Source: Kingella negevensis (lineage in GTDB: Bacteria; Pseudomonadota; Gammaproteobacteria; Burkholderiales; Neisseriaceae). Taken from it: 64,000 nucleotides of DNA. The position numbers were made by a program, and so were the translations under genes. The DNA lies in assembly GCF_030177895.1 (NCBI RefSeq), contig NZ_CP123448.1:186001-250000 (forward strand), in the 5' to 3' direction. Of this stretch, positions 25,638-33,710 are shown in pieces; position 1 is the first letter of the stretch, and every line of letters starts with the position of its first letter. The notes under the pieces were generated by a model that worked only from the letters and a program-made list of their open reading frames with translations, made no database searches and was not told the origin of the DNA.

Positions 25638-26120
25638 CTATTTGATAAATTTTAATATTTGTGAAATATACCCTAGTTTAACAAAATTTTCAGCAGATAA
25701 ATTCGTCTGCTCAAAATCTTTTGCTAAACGTCGAGACCAACCTAACCATGCAAACGTTCGTTCTACAATCCAACGTTTGGGCAGAATATGCCAAGAAATA
25801 TCTTGAATTCTCTTTGAAATCTCAACAGTTAAACCCAATTGCTCTGATACTTCACGCTCAAATGTATTCCGATAACCTGCGTCCGCACAGAAACCTTTTA
25901 AACTCGGATAGGTCTCAAACGCTTTTTTTGCTACAAAAATACCTGCTTTTGTGTCATGAATATTGGCTGCATGAACCACAACAGACAATAGATTACCCAA
26001 CGTATCAACAGCTATATGTCGCTTACGACCTTTGATTTTTTTACCTCCATCAAAACCTTTATCATGTGCGCTAGAAGCTGTTTTGACACTTTGTGAATCA
26101 AGAATGGCATAAGTTGGCAT
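25638..26120 (-). CDS. IS5-family transposase, OrfB (copy A)
   Basis: 160 residues if read from the internal ATG. In the family this is the C-terminal half of a fused OrfAB transposase. It shows a DDE domain: AILDSQSVKTAS with the first Asp, FCADAGYRNTFE with the second, and WIVERTFAWLGWSRRLAKDFE with the final Glu in the WIVERTFAW box. The frame continues upstream past the ATG to the A7 run at 26145-26151, which supports expression by -1 frameshifting from OrfA instead of independent initiation. The protein is identical to the copy B product. Confidence 0.9.
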   Translation of the reverse strand: MPTYAILDSQSVKTASSAHDKGFDGGKKIKGRKRHIAVDTLGNLLSVVVHAANIHDTKAGIFVAKKAFETYPSLKGFCADAGYRNTFEREVSEQLGLTVEISKRIQDISWHILPKRWIVERTFAWLGWSRRLAKDFEQTNLSAENFVKLGYISQILKFIK

Positions 26121-26137
26121 TGCTTGTTTTTGATGGA

Positions 26138-26401
26138 TTAAACGTTTTTTTGAACCAATGCCAAAAGAATTCTATCCCATAAGCCTGATTGATTGGCTCT
26201 GCGATAGAAACTCCATACGGTTGAATAAGGTGGAAAATCATTGGGCAGCATACGCCATTGGCAACCTGTTTTGGTGATGTACAAAACGGCATTCACTAAT
26301 TGACGTTTATCCCATTTGTAGTGGCGTAGCTGGTTAAAATGTGGCTCAATCGCTTGCCATTGGGCATCTGTTAAGTCTGTTGGGTAGGATTTTCTAGTCA
26401 T
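26138..26401 (-). CDS. IS5-family transposase, OrfA (copy A)
   Basis: 87 residues, the N-terminal part with the DUF4096-type DNA-binding region (LTDAQWQAIEPHF, CQWRMLPNDFPPYSTVWSFYRR). The last codons are CAA AAA AAC GTT TAA, so the zero frame contains the slippery heptamer A_AAA_AAC (26150-26144). Slipping back one base continues as KKRLIHQKQ-MPTYAILD into OrfB, giving a fused protein near 255 residues, the usual size. The stop lies two codons past the heptamer. Confidence 0.9.
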   Translation of the reverse strand: MTRKSYPTDLTDAQWQAIEPHFNQLRHYKWDKRQLVNAVLYITKTGCQWRMLPNDFPPYSTVWSFYRRANQSGLWDRILLALVQKNV

Positions 26402-26548
26402 AAAGATATTTTATCATTTTTGTGAATACAGGTTCTAAAATCGCAATGATACTGCGTTTCCAACGCTCTTATGTGCCACGCGCACACGGCGGGCGTTGTC
26501 GCCTTGTCTCATTTTTATTTTAATCAACTATAAGTTAGAATTATCCCT

Positions 26549-27138
26549 ATGCGAAAAAGTCGTCTAAGTCAGTACAAACAAAATAAACTCATTGAGCTAT
26601 TTTTCGCAGGTGTAACCGCAAGAACAGCAGCAGAGTTAGTAGGTGTTAATAAAAATACCGCAGCCTATTATTTTCATCGTTTACGATTACTTATCTATCA
26701 AAACAGTCCACATTTAGAAATGTTTGATGGCGAAGTAGAAGCAGATGAAAGTTATTTTGGTGGACAACGAAAAGGTAAACGCGGTCGCGGGGCTGCTGGA
26801 AAAGTCGCTGTATTTGGGTTTTTGAAGCGAAATGGCAAGATTTATACGGATTGTTATCGTAGCTATGATGTATTAGATGTAAGCGACAAAGCCATTTTAG
26901 CTTCGCTGAAACTTCGTTTTCGTATCAATCACAGCACACATTTTGCTGAACGACAAAATCATATCAACGGAATTGAGAACTTTTGGAATCAAGCAAAACG
27001 TCATTTACGCAAGTTTAACGGCATTCCTAAAGAGCATTTTGAGCTGTATTTAAAGGAGTGCGAATGGTGTTTTAACAACAGTAAGATAAAAGTTCTTGTT
27101 CCATTTTAAAACAGTTAGTAAAATCGAGTTTATCCTAG
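26549..27138 (+). pseudogene. IS1595-family transposase, internally deleted and frameshifted
   Basis: The open frame (26549-27109) gives 186 residues. The first catalytic motif is ADESYFGGQRKGKRGRGAAG. The sequence then jumps from KRNGKIYT directly to DCYRSYDV; relatives, including the copy at 2630, have an extra stretch here (VVENTKQD...), so about 30 codons are missing. A run of about ten unexpected residues (DKAILASLKL) lies before FRINHSTHFAERQNHINGIENFW. Near 27100 the frame ends early; another frame continues as ILKQLVKSSL to TAG at 27138, the expected C-terminus. The gene is not functional as read. Confidence 0.75.
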
Positions 27139-27263
27139 TTATCTAGGATAGCCACAAAAATTTTAATAAAAATCAATAAATTATTTCAAATTTAATATGC
27201 AATTAGGTTTTAAAATATTAAATTTCAACTAAATTTAAGTAGAATCTATAAGGAAACCAACCC

Positions 27264-27647
27264 ATGACATTCGCCTATTTCAGCATTCTAATCCTATCGT
27301 TGCTCAACGCTTTCTGCGCGGCATACGCGAAAAAATTAGCCCACTTTACGCCAGCCAACAACCATTACCCACGCGATTTCATGGCGAAAGCCACAGGCAA
27401 AGCCGCTCGCCTAAACGCCGCACAAAATAACGGCTACGAAGTGCTGCCAATCTACGCCGCCGCCGTGATTATCGCTCACGCCACAGGCGAAGCTAGACAA
27501 GACGCGATTAACTTTTGGGCGTTTGCCTTTTTAGCGTTGCGTGTGGCATTTATTTGGGCGTATGCCAACGATAAATCTACTTTGCGCTCAATTATTTGGG
27601 GCTTGGGCTATTTGTGCATTATTGCACTGTTTATCGCTGCTTGCTAA
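27264..27647 (+). CDS. MAPEG family membrane protein
   Basis: 127 residues with about four membrane helices (3-22, 60-76, 82-100, 106-126). The pattern AARLNAAQNNGYEVLPIYAAAVIIAH corresponds to the MAPEG signature (membrane-associated eicosanoid/glutathione proteins), where the Asn/Glu region binds glutathione. In bacteria the function is mostly unknown; a glutathione-linked detoxification role is inferred. The ribosome site is TAAGGAAACC. The gene follows the mobile-element block and ends at an uptake-word hairpin shared with serB. Confidence 0.85.
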   Translation: MTFAYFSILILSLLNAFCAAYAKKLAHFTPANNHYPRDFMAKATGKAARLNAAQNNGYEVLPIYAAAVIIAHATGEARQDAINFWAFAFLALRVAFIWAYANDKSTLRSIIWGLGYLCIIALFIAAC

Positions 27648-27660
27648 TCCGTCATTCCAT

Positions 27661-27704
27661 AAAAAAGCAGCCTGAAAAACACTTTCAGGCTGCTTTTTCT
27701 TTAT
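27661..27704. terminator. Bidirectional uptake-word hairpin, MAPEG gene / serB
   Basis: AAAAAAGCAGCCTGAAA pairs with TTTCAGGCTGCTTTTT around a short loop, with A and T runs on both sides. It lies between convergent genes. Confidence 0.8.
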
Positions 27705-28537
27705 GCAAACCAACCGCGCAGAGCTTCCAAACCATTATGGTTAATCGCCAATTTCGCCGCCGCTTGTGTTTTCGGTTTCGCATGAAACGCCACACCAAAA
27801 CCTGCAACTTGAATCATCGGAATATCATTCGCGCCATCGCCAACCGCGATGATTTGGGACGGTTCGCAACCCAACTCCGCCGCGTGTTGCGCCAAAACTT
27901 CTGCTTTCATTTGTGCATCAACTACGCGCCTCAACACTCGCCCAGTCAGCAAACCATTTTCAATTTCAAACTGGTTGGCATAGGCGTGTTCAAAGCCCAA
28001 GCGCGCTTTCAGTTGGTCAGTAAAAAACGTGAAGCCGCCTGAAACTAGCACAAAGCGCACACCGTTTTGTTGGCATTGTTGCAGCAGATATTCTGCGCCG
28101 TCTGTGAGTTTGAGCGCGTGGTCATACACAGTTTGCAACACGCTTTCAGGCAGCCCTTTGAGTAGGGCGACGCGGCTGCGTAGGGATTGTTCAAAGTCCA
28201 GTTCGCCTTGCATGGCTCGTTCGGTGATAGCAGCAACTTGGTCTTTTAAACCTGCTTGCGCGGCGATTTCGTCAATGCACTCAATCGTGATGAGTGTGCT
28301 GTCCATGTCGCTGACGATGAGTTTGATATGGCTGAACGGCAAATCAGGCAGCACGGCGAAATCGCATTGGGCGGCTTGCAGTTCTGCGGCGATGTGTTTG
28401 GGCAGCCTGAAATCGTTGGGAACGGGTATGCGCCATGTGCTGCCTGTGGGTTTTTCAGGCTGCGTGAAGTGTTGTTGGGTTTGGGGTAGGGAGATTGTGG
28501 CTAAATTTTGGGCTTGGATAACGAGGACTTGGGGCAT
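27701..28537 (-). CDS. serB: Phosphoserine phosphatase
   Basis: 278 residues, a HAD-superfamily enzyme that makes serine from phosphoserine. Motif I is VSDMDSTLITIECIDEIA (about 91-108) with the nucleophile Asp in DMDST. Motif II is FVLVSGGFTFFTDQL, and motif III/IV is IIAVGDGANDIPMIQVAGFGVAFHAKP. The N-terminal 85 residues are variable and hold an uptake word (TQPEKP), as in other SerB proteins with a loose N-terminal domain. The cluster shares no operon with other serine genes here. Confidence 0.94.
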   Translation of the reverse strand: MPQVLVIQAQNLATISLPQTQQHFTQPEKPTGSTWRIPVPNDFRLPKHIAAELQAAQCDFAVLPDLPFSHIKLIVSDMDSTLITIECIDEIAAQAGLKDQVAAITERAMQGELDFEQSLRSRVALLKGLPESVLQTVYDHALKLTDGAEYLLQQCQQNGVRFVLVSGGFTFFTDQLKARLGFEHAYANQFEIENGLLTGRVLRRVVDAQMKAEVLAQHAAELGCEPSQIIAVGDGANDIPMIQVAGFGVAFHAKPKTQAAAKLAINHNGLEALRGWFA

Positions 28538-28612
28538 TTTTTGGGGCTTTCAGGCTACGTTGATTTGATGTGTTTGTTTATACGGTATTTGATTTTCAGG
28601 TCGCAAAAAAAG

Positions 28613-28721
28613 GGTATTTCACAAACCTGAAGCGTGGGTGTGGCGGCGCAATGCCACGCTACCGTTAAAATTAGCGTGATGTGTTTCAGGCTACATTTTT
28701 TGGTGCGCGTGGCATACCCTA
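28613..28721. repeat. Composite palindromic repeat (GTAGGGTATG / GTGGCGGCGC types)
   Basis: The right end is the complement of GTAGGGTATGCCACGCGCAC, a GTAG-footed REP-like arm. The left part has AGGGTATTTCAC, then GTGTGGCGGCGCAATGCCAC (28639-28658), a palindrome seen again at 31949, 53451 and 55044. The two parts face each other with an uptake-like word between. It lies between serB and panB. Confidence 0.55.
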
Positions 28722-28741
28722 CTGAACGCAGCCTGAAAATT

Positions 28742-29533
28742 TTACGCGCTAAATGTATGCTCTGCAGCAGGAAAGGTTTTCGCTTTCACTTCGCGCACAT
28801 AGGCCTCCACGGCAGCCTGAATGCTGGGTTGCCCGTCCATGAAATTTTTGACGAATTTAGCAGTTTTGCCGTGGTATACGCCGAGCATGTCGTGCATAAC
28901 CAGCACTTGCCCGTCTGTGTCTACGCCTGCGCCGATGCCGATGGTGGGGCAGGACAGGGCTTCGGTAACGGCTTTGCCTAATTCACTGGGGACGCATTCG
29001 AGCAACACAATCGCTGCACCTGCGGCTTCGTGGGCTTTGGCATCTTTCATCACTTGCGCGGCAGCTTCGCCTTTGCCTTGCACTTTGTAGCCACCGAGTG
29101 CGTTGACGGATTGGGGAGTTAAGCCGATGTGGGCGCAAACGGGTATGCCGCGCTGTTGCAGGAATGCGGTGGTTTCTGCCATAAATTCGCCGCCTTCTAG
29201 TTTGACCATATGTGCGCCTGCTTGCATGAGCTGCACGGCGGCGGCAAAGGCTTGTTCTTTGCTTTGTTGGTACGCGCCAAAGGGGAGGTCGGCGACTATC
29301 ATGGCGTTGGTGTTGGCGCGGGCAACGCAGGCGGTGTGGTAAACCATGTCGGCGAGGGTTACGGGGAGAGTGCTGCTGTGTCCTTGTACGGTCATGCCGA
29401 GTGAGTCGCCAATCAGCAGCATTTCTACACCTGCGCGGTTCATTAGGGCGGCGAAACTGGCTTCGTAGCAGGTGAGCATGGTGATTTTTTCGCCGTTGGC
29501 TTTCATTTTGTTTAGGGTGGTTAGGGTAATCAT
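28742..29533 (-). CDS. panB: 3-methyl-2-oxobutanoate hydroxymethyltransferase
   Basis: 263 residues. It makes ketopantoate, the first step of pantothenate synthesis. Motifs: [42 protein letters not shown] with metal-binding Asp, [33 protein letters not shown] and [22 protein letters not shown]. The length is normal. The next gene upstream in transcription (29530-30024) overlaps it by four bases (ATGA), so the two are translationally coupled. panC is at 21.2 kb. Confidence 0.95.
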   Translation of the reverse strand: MITLTTLNKMKANGEKITMLTCYEASFAALMNRAGVEMLLIGDSLGMTVQGHSSTLPVTLADMVYHTACVARANTNAMIVADLPFGAYQQSKEQAFAAAVQLMQAGAHMVKLEGGEFMAETTAFLQQRGIPVCAHIGLTPQSVNALGGYKVQGKGEAAAQVMKDAKAHEAAGAAIVLLECVPSELGKAVTEALSCPTIGIGAGVDTDGQVLVMHDMLGVYHGKTAKFVKNFMDGQPSIQAAVEAYVREVKAKTFPAAEHTFSA

Positions 29534-30024
29534 TGGCTAATTTCCGTTTTTATCTGTGTAATGATTTGAATGCGTTGGGTTTCTGTGTCGGCATAAATAA
29601 GCTGGTAAACCCATTTGAGAAATTTTTGGTTGTGTTGCGGCATGGTAATGGGGACGGTTAGGTTGCCTTGTGCCAATGCCAGTAATAATACTTGTTGGTC
29701 GTATTGGGACGTTTTTTTCATGTCGAGTTCGTCCCATGTGAAAAATTGGTTGCGATGCAGCCGCATGAATTTGGGGCTGGGGATTTGGTTAAACAGGGCG
29801 TTCATTTGCAATCCTTTTTCGTTGAGAACGAGTTGGGGGCGGCGGTTAAAGAGTTTCCATGCGAAACTGATTGTGCCGATGCCGAAAAATAGGGCGGCAA
29901 ACAGGTGTCGCCATAAGTTTGGGGTGTTTATGGCGAGAAATGCGCTGGTTGCTACGAAGGCGAGGGCAATGCTAAACAGCAAAAGGGGTTTGAGTATGCG
30001 GTTGTGAATGGGGATTTCGTGCAT
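29530..30024 (-). CDS. Two-helix membrane protein, uncharacterised
   Basis: 164 residues. Two membrane helices (about 11-31 and 36-56) are followed by a soluble domain starting [23 protein letters not shown], which looks like the beta-rich cytoplasmic domain of small PH-like membrane proteins. This assignment is tentative. It overlaps panB by four bases and would be translated first, yet has no visible link with pantothenate synthesis. The ribosome site is weak and an uptake word lies just upstream. Confidence 0.7.
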   Translation of the reverse strand: MHEIPIHNRILKPLLLFSIALAFVATSAFLAINTPNLWRHLFAALFFGIGTISFAWKLFNRRPQLVLNEKGLQMNALFNQIPSPKFMRLHRNQFFTWDELDMKKTSQYDQQVLLLALAQGNLTVPITMPQHNQKFLKWVYQLIYADTETQRIQIITQIKTEISQ

Positions 30025-30053
30025 GGTTTTATTGATTGCAGCCTGAAAGTTTC

Positions 30054-30121
30054 GTAGGTTGGATTCTTGAATCCAACATTTTTAAATTTCAGCGATTATC
30101 GGATACAAGTATCCGACCTAC
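30054..30121. repeat. REP-like inverted pair (BIME-like), copy 5
   Basis: Left arm GTAG plus GTTGGATTC-TT-GAATCCAAC; right arm ATCGGATAC-AA-GTATCCGAC plus CTAC. The spacer is about 18 bases and the inner palindromes of the two arms differ again. Confidence 0.8.
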
Positions 30122-30141
30122 GTTTTCAGGCTGCCTGAAAA

Positions 30142-30927
30142 TTAAAATTGAAACGCTTTGCCATTGTGTGCATTGCTCGCTTTTGCGTCTGCCAGCATGC
30201 GGACGAAATCCAAGTCGAAACGGTCGGACAGATGATTGGCGCGTTTTTTCAGTTTGTCTAAATTCAATTCAGGTTTGCTGTTGAACGCTAACACGGCAAT
30301 ATTGCCATGCGTGGCGGCTGGCACTTCCAACACGCGGTTGCTAAAAATGGTGCGCAAGCGTTGCATGAACAGCGGATAGCGTTTGTCGCCGCTCCACCAG
30401 TTGGTGACGAAAATGCCGCGTTCAGTGAGGGCTTGGCTGCAATCGTGGAAAAACGGTTCGCCTACGAGTTCGTCAATGATTTGTACACCGTCAAAGCCGT
30501 CCACCATGATTAAATCGGTGCTGCGGTTGAGGATTTGCACATATTCCGCGCCGTCTGCTTCGATGATTTGGAATTGGTCATTTTCGGGCGGCAGGCAGAA
30601 TGATGTGCGGGCGATGTCAATCACGCGTGGGTTAATTTCTATGCAAACTTGAGGGCTTTCAGGCAGATATTCTGCCAGCCAACGGGCGAACGAACCGCCG
30701 CCTAAACCGATTTGCAGAATGTGCGCTGGCACGTCTTCGGCGAATAGCATCCAGCTCATCATGGCGCGGCTGTAGGATAAAACCAGTTCGGGCGGATTGT
30801 TTACGTTCATGGAGCTTTGTATGGTGGACGTGCCAAGGTGCAGCGAGCGGATATTGCCGAGTTCGGAAATGTTGGCTTCGGGCAGGGTGTTGCGGAAGAA
30901 TCGGGAACGGCGGAATGGGTGGGTCAT
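30142..30927 (-). CDS. Spermidine-synthase-like methyltransferase-fold protein
   Basis: 261 residues. The fold is that of polyamine aminopropyltransferases: HILQIGLGGGSFARWLAEYLP is the nucleoside-binding glycine motif (about 70-90), CIEINPRVIDIAR carries the acidic residue at the end of strand 2, and DLIMVDGFDGVQIIDELVGEPFF is the region that in true spermidine synthases has the catalytic Asp. The full signature of SpeE is not complete, and no speD-type gene is nearby. A role in polyamine synthesis is therefore unproven; similar single-domain proteins occur widely in Neisseriaceae. Confidence 0.78.
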   Translation of the reverse strand: MTHPFRRSRFFRNTLPEANISELGNIRSLHLGTSTIQSSMNVNNPPELVLSYSRAMMSWMLFAEDVPAHILQIGLGGGSFARWLAEYLPESPQVCIEINPRVIDIARTSFCLPPENDQFQIIEADGAEYVQILNRSTDLIMVDGFDGVQIIDELVGEPFFHDCSQALTERGIFVTNWWSGDKRYPLFMQRLRTIFSNRVLEVPAATHGNIAVLAFNSKPELNLDKLKKRANHLSDRFDLDFVRMLADAKASNAHNGKAFQF

Positions 30928-31001
30928 TGGGGTGTCTTTCAGAAATTTTCAGGCTGCATAGTTTAGCGTAAAACGGGGTTTTGGGCAGCTTTTCAATGTG
31001 A

Positions 31002-31063
31002 GTAGGGTGTACCAGCACTATTTTCAGGCTGCCTGATTGTTTGGTGCGCAGGGCACACCCTAC
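31002..31063. repeat. REP-like inverted pair, GTAGGGTGT subtype, copy 6
   Basis: GTAGGGTGTACCAGCAC faces the complement of GTAGGGTGTGCCCTGCGCAC, with an overlapping uptake word between them. It is the same architecture as the other pairs with a different stem sequence. Confidence 0.65.
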
Positions 31064-31803
31064 GGTTGTGGTTCAATCGTTTGCCAACCAAATGCGTGTT
31101 GCACTTGCGCCCATTGTTCATCAACAGGGGCGGTAATTTCGATAATTCGCTGGTTTTCAGGCTGCAAAAACGTGAGTGAACGGGCGTGTAGCAATAAGCG
31201 TGTGTTGCCGCAAAATTGTTGCACGGCTTTGTTTTGCTTTAAATCGCCGTGGGTGGTGTCGCCGATAATGGGGTGAAAAATGTGTTTTAGGTGGCGGTGC
31301 AGTTGGTGTTTTCTGCCTGTTTGGGGGTGGAGCGCGAGCCATGAATAGCGCGAAGTGGGAAATTTTTTGTTGCTGCTGAATGGCTGCTCGGTTTGGGCTA
31401 GGGTTTGGTAGTGCGTAATGGCGGACTGGGCGGCTTTGTCGGGATTGGCGTGGCAGTCGGCGATGTCGTCTAGTTGTTCTTTGAGTGGGTGGTCGATTGT
31501 GCCGCTTGGGTCTGTCCAGCCGCGCACGATTGCCCAATAGGTTTTGTGGATTTGGTGTTGCTCAAACTGCTGTGAGAGGGCGTGGGCGGTTTCACGGTTG
31601 AGAGCAAAGAGCATCACGCCTGAAGTGGGGCGGTCTAGGCGATGGACGGGGAAGACGTGTTGTCCGATTTGGTCGCGCAGGGTTTGCATGAGAAACTGGG
31701 TTTCGTGGCGGTCTAGCCATGTGCGGTGGACGAGCATGCCTGCGGGTTTGTTTACGGCGATGAGGTTTGGGGTTTGGTGGAGGATTTGGATTAGTTGGGG
31801 CAT
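31060..31803 (-). CDS. truC: tRNA pseudouridine(65) synthase TruC
   Basis: 247 residues, RluA family. It isomerises U65 in some tRNAs. The catalytic box VHRLDRPTSGVMLFAL contains the invariant Asp. NKPAGMLVHRTWLDRHETQFLMQTLRDQIGQ at the N-terminus and QQFEQHQIHKTYWAIVRGW are very close to the E. coli TruC pattern as I remember it, including the HPQTGRKHQLHRHLKHIFHPIIGDTTHGD segment, so I prefer TruC over other RluA members. An uptake word is read as LQPEN. The stop codon lies by the end of a REP-like repeat. Confidence 0.9.
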   Translation of the reverse strand: MPQLIQILHQTPNLIAVNKPAGMLVHRTWLDRHETQFLMQTLRDQIGQHVFPVHRLDRPTSGVMLFALNRETAHALSQQFEQHQIHKTYWAIVRGWTDPSGTIDHPLKEQLDDIADCHANPDKAAQSAITHYQTLAQTEQPFSSNKKFPTSRYSWLALHPQTGRKHQLHRHLKHIFHPIIGDTTHGDLKQNKAVQQFCGNTRLLLHARSLTFLQPENQRIIEITAPVDEQWAQVQHAFGWQTIEPQP

Positions 31804-32030
31804 TTTTCAGGCTGCGAATGTTGTGATGGAGCGTCGGCGGCTTGCCGACTGAAGTAATGGTTTATTTTCTCAAAATTTAACGGTGGGTGTCGGCGAGTAT
31901 ATTTTTCAGGCTGCAATAGGTGGGGCTTCACGAATCTGAAGCGTGGGTATGGCGGCGCAACGCCATGTTTCTTTAAATTTGGCAAAATGAATTTTCAGGC
32001 TGCAAACTTCAAAAAATGCAGCCCGAAAAT

Positions 32031-32053
32031 GTCGGGTTGCCAACCCAACCTAC
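32031..32053 (-). repeat. Single REP-like arm
   Basis: GTCGGGTTGCCAACCCAACC followed by TAC is the complement of a GTAG-footed hairpin with stem GTTGGGTT / AACCCGAC. No partner arm is present nearby. Confidence 0.65.
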
Positions 32054-32070
32054 GGTGTTTTTCAACAAGA

Positions 32071-32104
32071 ATGCAGCCTGAAAATTATTTTTCAGGCTGC
32101 GATC
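32071..32104. terminator. Uptake-word hairpin terminator of pilR
   Basis: ATGCAGCCTGAAAA pairs with TTTTCAGGCTGCGAT; pilR reads toward it on the minus strand. Confidence 0.7.
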
Positions 32105-32105
32105 T

Positions 32106-33710
32106 TTATTCCACATCAATATTCAAGCGTTCTAAACGATAGCGCATGGAACGGAAGCTAATCCCTAACACTTTGGCGGCTTGTGTGCGGTTGCCTTGTG
32201 TGAGACGCAGCGCGTATTCCAAAATTTGTTTTTCAATATCATCAAGATAGTCTTGAATTTGGGTGCTGCCCATGTGGAAATTGGGCAAGCCGTTTATTAC
32301 TTGATGCTGATTGCTGCCTTCTGGAATGTCGGCGGCTTCGGCGTTAAGTGGGGCGATGTTGATTTGTAGGTCGTCCACGTCAATCATGTTGCCGCTGGAT
32401 AGGGCGACGGCGCGTTCCAAAATGTTTTCCAGTTCGCGGAAGTTACCGGGGTAGTTGTAGCGCAACAGGGCTTCGCGTGCGGCTGAGGTCATGCTGATTT
32501 CGCCTGAATGGTGTTTACGCAGCAGGTGTTGGATTAGGTTTGCTAGGTCTTCGTGCATTTCGCGCAGGGCGGGCATGTTGAGCGTTACCACGTTTAGGCG
32601 GTAAAACAAGTCTTGGCGGAATGCGCCGCTTTCCACGAGCGCGGCTAGGTTTTTATGCGTGGCGGAAACAATGCGTACATCAACTTTCACTTCTTGCGCA
32701 TCGCCAATTCGGCGCACGGCTTTTTCTTGTATGGCGCGAAGCAGTTTCACTTGCATGGCAAGCGGTAAATCGGCAACTTCGTCCAAAAAGAGTGTGCCGC
32801 CGTGAGCGTGTTGGAAGAAGCCGAGTCTATCTTGGTCTGCGCCTGTGAAGCTGCCTTTTTTGTAACCGAAAAATTCGCTTTCCATTAAGTTTTCGGGGAT
32901 TGCGCCGCAGTTTACGGCGATGAATGGTTTGTCGCGGCGTGGCGATAATTCGTGAATGCTGCGTGCGGCTTGTTCTTTACCTGAACCGCTTTCGCCTGAA
33001 ATGTACACGGGCACATTGGCTGGGGCGAGTTTGCGGATTAAGCCGCGCACGGTTTCAATTTGTGGCGATGAACCGAGTAGGCGTGGTAAATCGGCTTCGG
33101 TTTTCAGCAGTGGCTCGTTTGGCATGGTTACGGGTAAAACGGGGGCTTCTGCTGCTGGCGCGATGGGTTTGGCAGCCTGAACGGGCGCGGTGCGTTTTGG
33201 CGCGGCTGGTGCAGGCGCGGCGGCTGGCAAATCTGGTACGTCAAAATCAAATGTGCTGACTTCGGTTTCAGGCTGCGTTTTGGCTGGTGCTTTGGGTGCG
33301 GCTTTGGCTTGAATAACGGGCTTGATGTCTACGTTTTCATCTTGCACTTTAATGGCGGATTTTACCAGTGTACGCAGTTGTGAAAGCGTAATCGGCTTTT
33401 GCAGATAGTCAAACGCGCCCACTTTTAGGGCTTGCACGGCTTGGTCTGCGTTGCCAAAGGCGGTAATCACGGCAATGGGTACGTCTAAATTTTTCTTGGT
33501 GATGTGTTCCACCACTTCTAAGCCGAAGCCGTCTGGCATGCGCATGTCGGTTAAAACTAGGGAATAGCGTTTGGTGTCGAGTTTGCTGATGGCTTCTTTT
33601 ACACCTGCGGCGGTGTCTACGTGCAGCCCCATTTTCATGAGGGTCATTTCCATTAAATCGCGGATGTCGGTTTCGTCATCGATTACTAAAACAGGGCTAT
33701 TTAGGCTCAT
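32106..33710 (-). CDS. pilR: Sigma-54-dependent response regulator PilR
   Basis: 534 residues. The receiver domain covers about 5-118 (VLVIDDETDIRDLME, phospho-acceptor Asp in LVLTDMRMPDG, Lys in YLQKPITL). A Pro/Ala-rich linker (about 130-205) contains uptake words. The AAA+ domain covers about 222-450: ESGSGKEQAARSIHE (Walker A), KKGSFTGADQDRLGFFQHAHGGTLFLDE (sigma-54 contact loop and Walker B). A Fis-type helix-turn-helix at the end reads TQAAKVLGISFRSMRYRLERL. It activates type IV pilin transcription in relatives such as Pseudomonas. It overlaps pilS by four bases. No sigma-54 target promoter was identified here. Confidence 0.93.
   Translation of the reverse strand: MSLNSPVLVIDDETDIRDLMEMTLMKMGLHVDTAAGVKEAISKLDTKRYSLVLTDMRMPDGFGLEVVEHITKKNLDVPIAVITAFGNADQAVQALKVGAFDYLQKPITLSQLRTLVKSAIKVQDENVDIKPVIQAKAAPKAPAKTQPETEVSTFDFDVPDLPAAAPAPAAPKRTAPVQAAKPIAPAAEAPVLPVTMPNEPLLKTEADLPRLLGSSPQIETVRGLIRKLAPANVPVYISGESGSGKEQAARSIHELSPRRDKPFIAVNCGAIPENLMESEFFGYKKGSFTGADQDRLGFFQHAHGGTLFLDEVADLPLAMQVKLLRAIQEKAVRRIGDAQEVKVDVRIVSATHKNLAALVESGAFRQDLFYRLNVVTLNMPALREMHEDLANLIQHLLRKHHSGEISMTSAAREALLRYNYPGNFRELENILERAVALSSGNMIDVDDLQINIAPLNAEAADIPEGSNQHQVINGLPNFHMGSTQIQDYLDDIEKQILEYALRLTQGNRTQAAKVLGISFRSMRYRLERLNIDVE

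Larger units (their letters stand above)
25618..26435 (-). mobile_element. IS5-family element (IS1031-like), copy A, 818 bp
   Basis: The inverted ends are GAACCTGTATTCAC and its complement. The target duplication is TAA (25615-25617 and 26436-26438), fitting the TNA target rule of the IS1031 group in the IS5 family. Two overlapping transposase frames lie on the minus strand and are joined by a probable -1 frameshift. Copy B at 41142-41959 has the same length and, by eye, almost the same sequence. The near identity suggests recent transposition. Confidence 0.92.
25605..26532. repeat. Correia-type element split by an IS5-family insertion
   Basis: The left 13 bases (TATAGTGGATTAA, from 25605) and the right part (26436-26532, ending ATTTTAATCAACTATA) join into a 107-bp element once the 818-bp IS and one copy of its TAA target repeat are removed. 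The joined sequence parallels the intact copy at 17461. It lies between the left end and the transposase gene of the IS1016-like element, so it inserted into that element first. Confidence 0.85.
25572..27155 (+). mobile_element. IS1016-like (IS1595 family) element, interrupted and degenerate
   Basis: The left end GGGGCTGTCCTAGATAACTA (25572-25591) is matched at 27136-27155 by the complement GTGGCTATCCTAGATAACTA, 18 of 20 identical. The eight flanking bases, AAAAATAA and AAAAATTT, agree at six positions, as expected for an old 8-bp target duplication. Inside are a Correia-type element (25605-26532) and, within that, an IS5-family element (25618-26435). Without these insertions the element is about 660 bp. 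The transposase gene is damaged, so the element looks inactive. Confidence 0.82.
31804..32105. other. Repeat-rich intergenic region between truC and pilR
   Basis: No gene is seen. It contains several uptake words, TCGGCGGCTTGCCGA and a later TGTCGGCGAG in an inverted arrangement (about 31833-31897), a GCGTGGGTATGGCGGCGCAACGCCAT palindrome (about 31941-31966), a lone REP arm (32031-32053) and an uptake-word hairpin that ends pilR. Confidence 0.6.

Noticed and set aside
25721..26035. A 104-codon + strand frame, repeated at 41245-41559
   Set aside because: It is antisense to the IS5-family OrfB and appears twice only because the element is duplicated.
32621..33259. Long + strand frames opposite pilR
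   Set aside because: They are antisense shadows of the pilR AAA+ domain and linker with no ribosome site.
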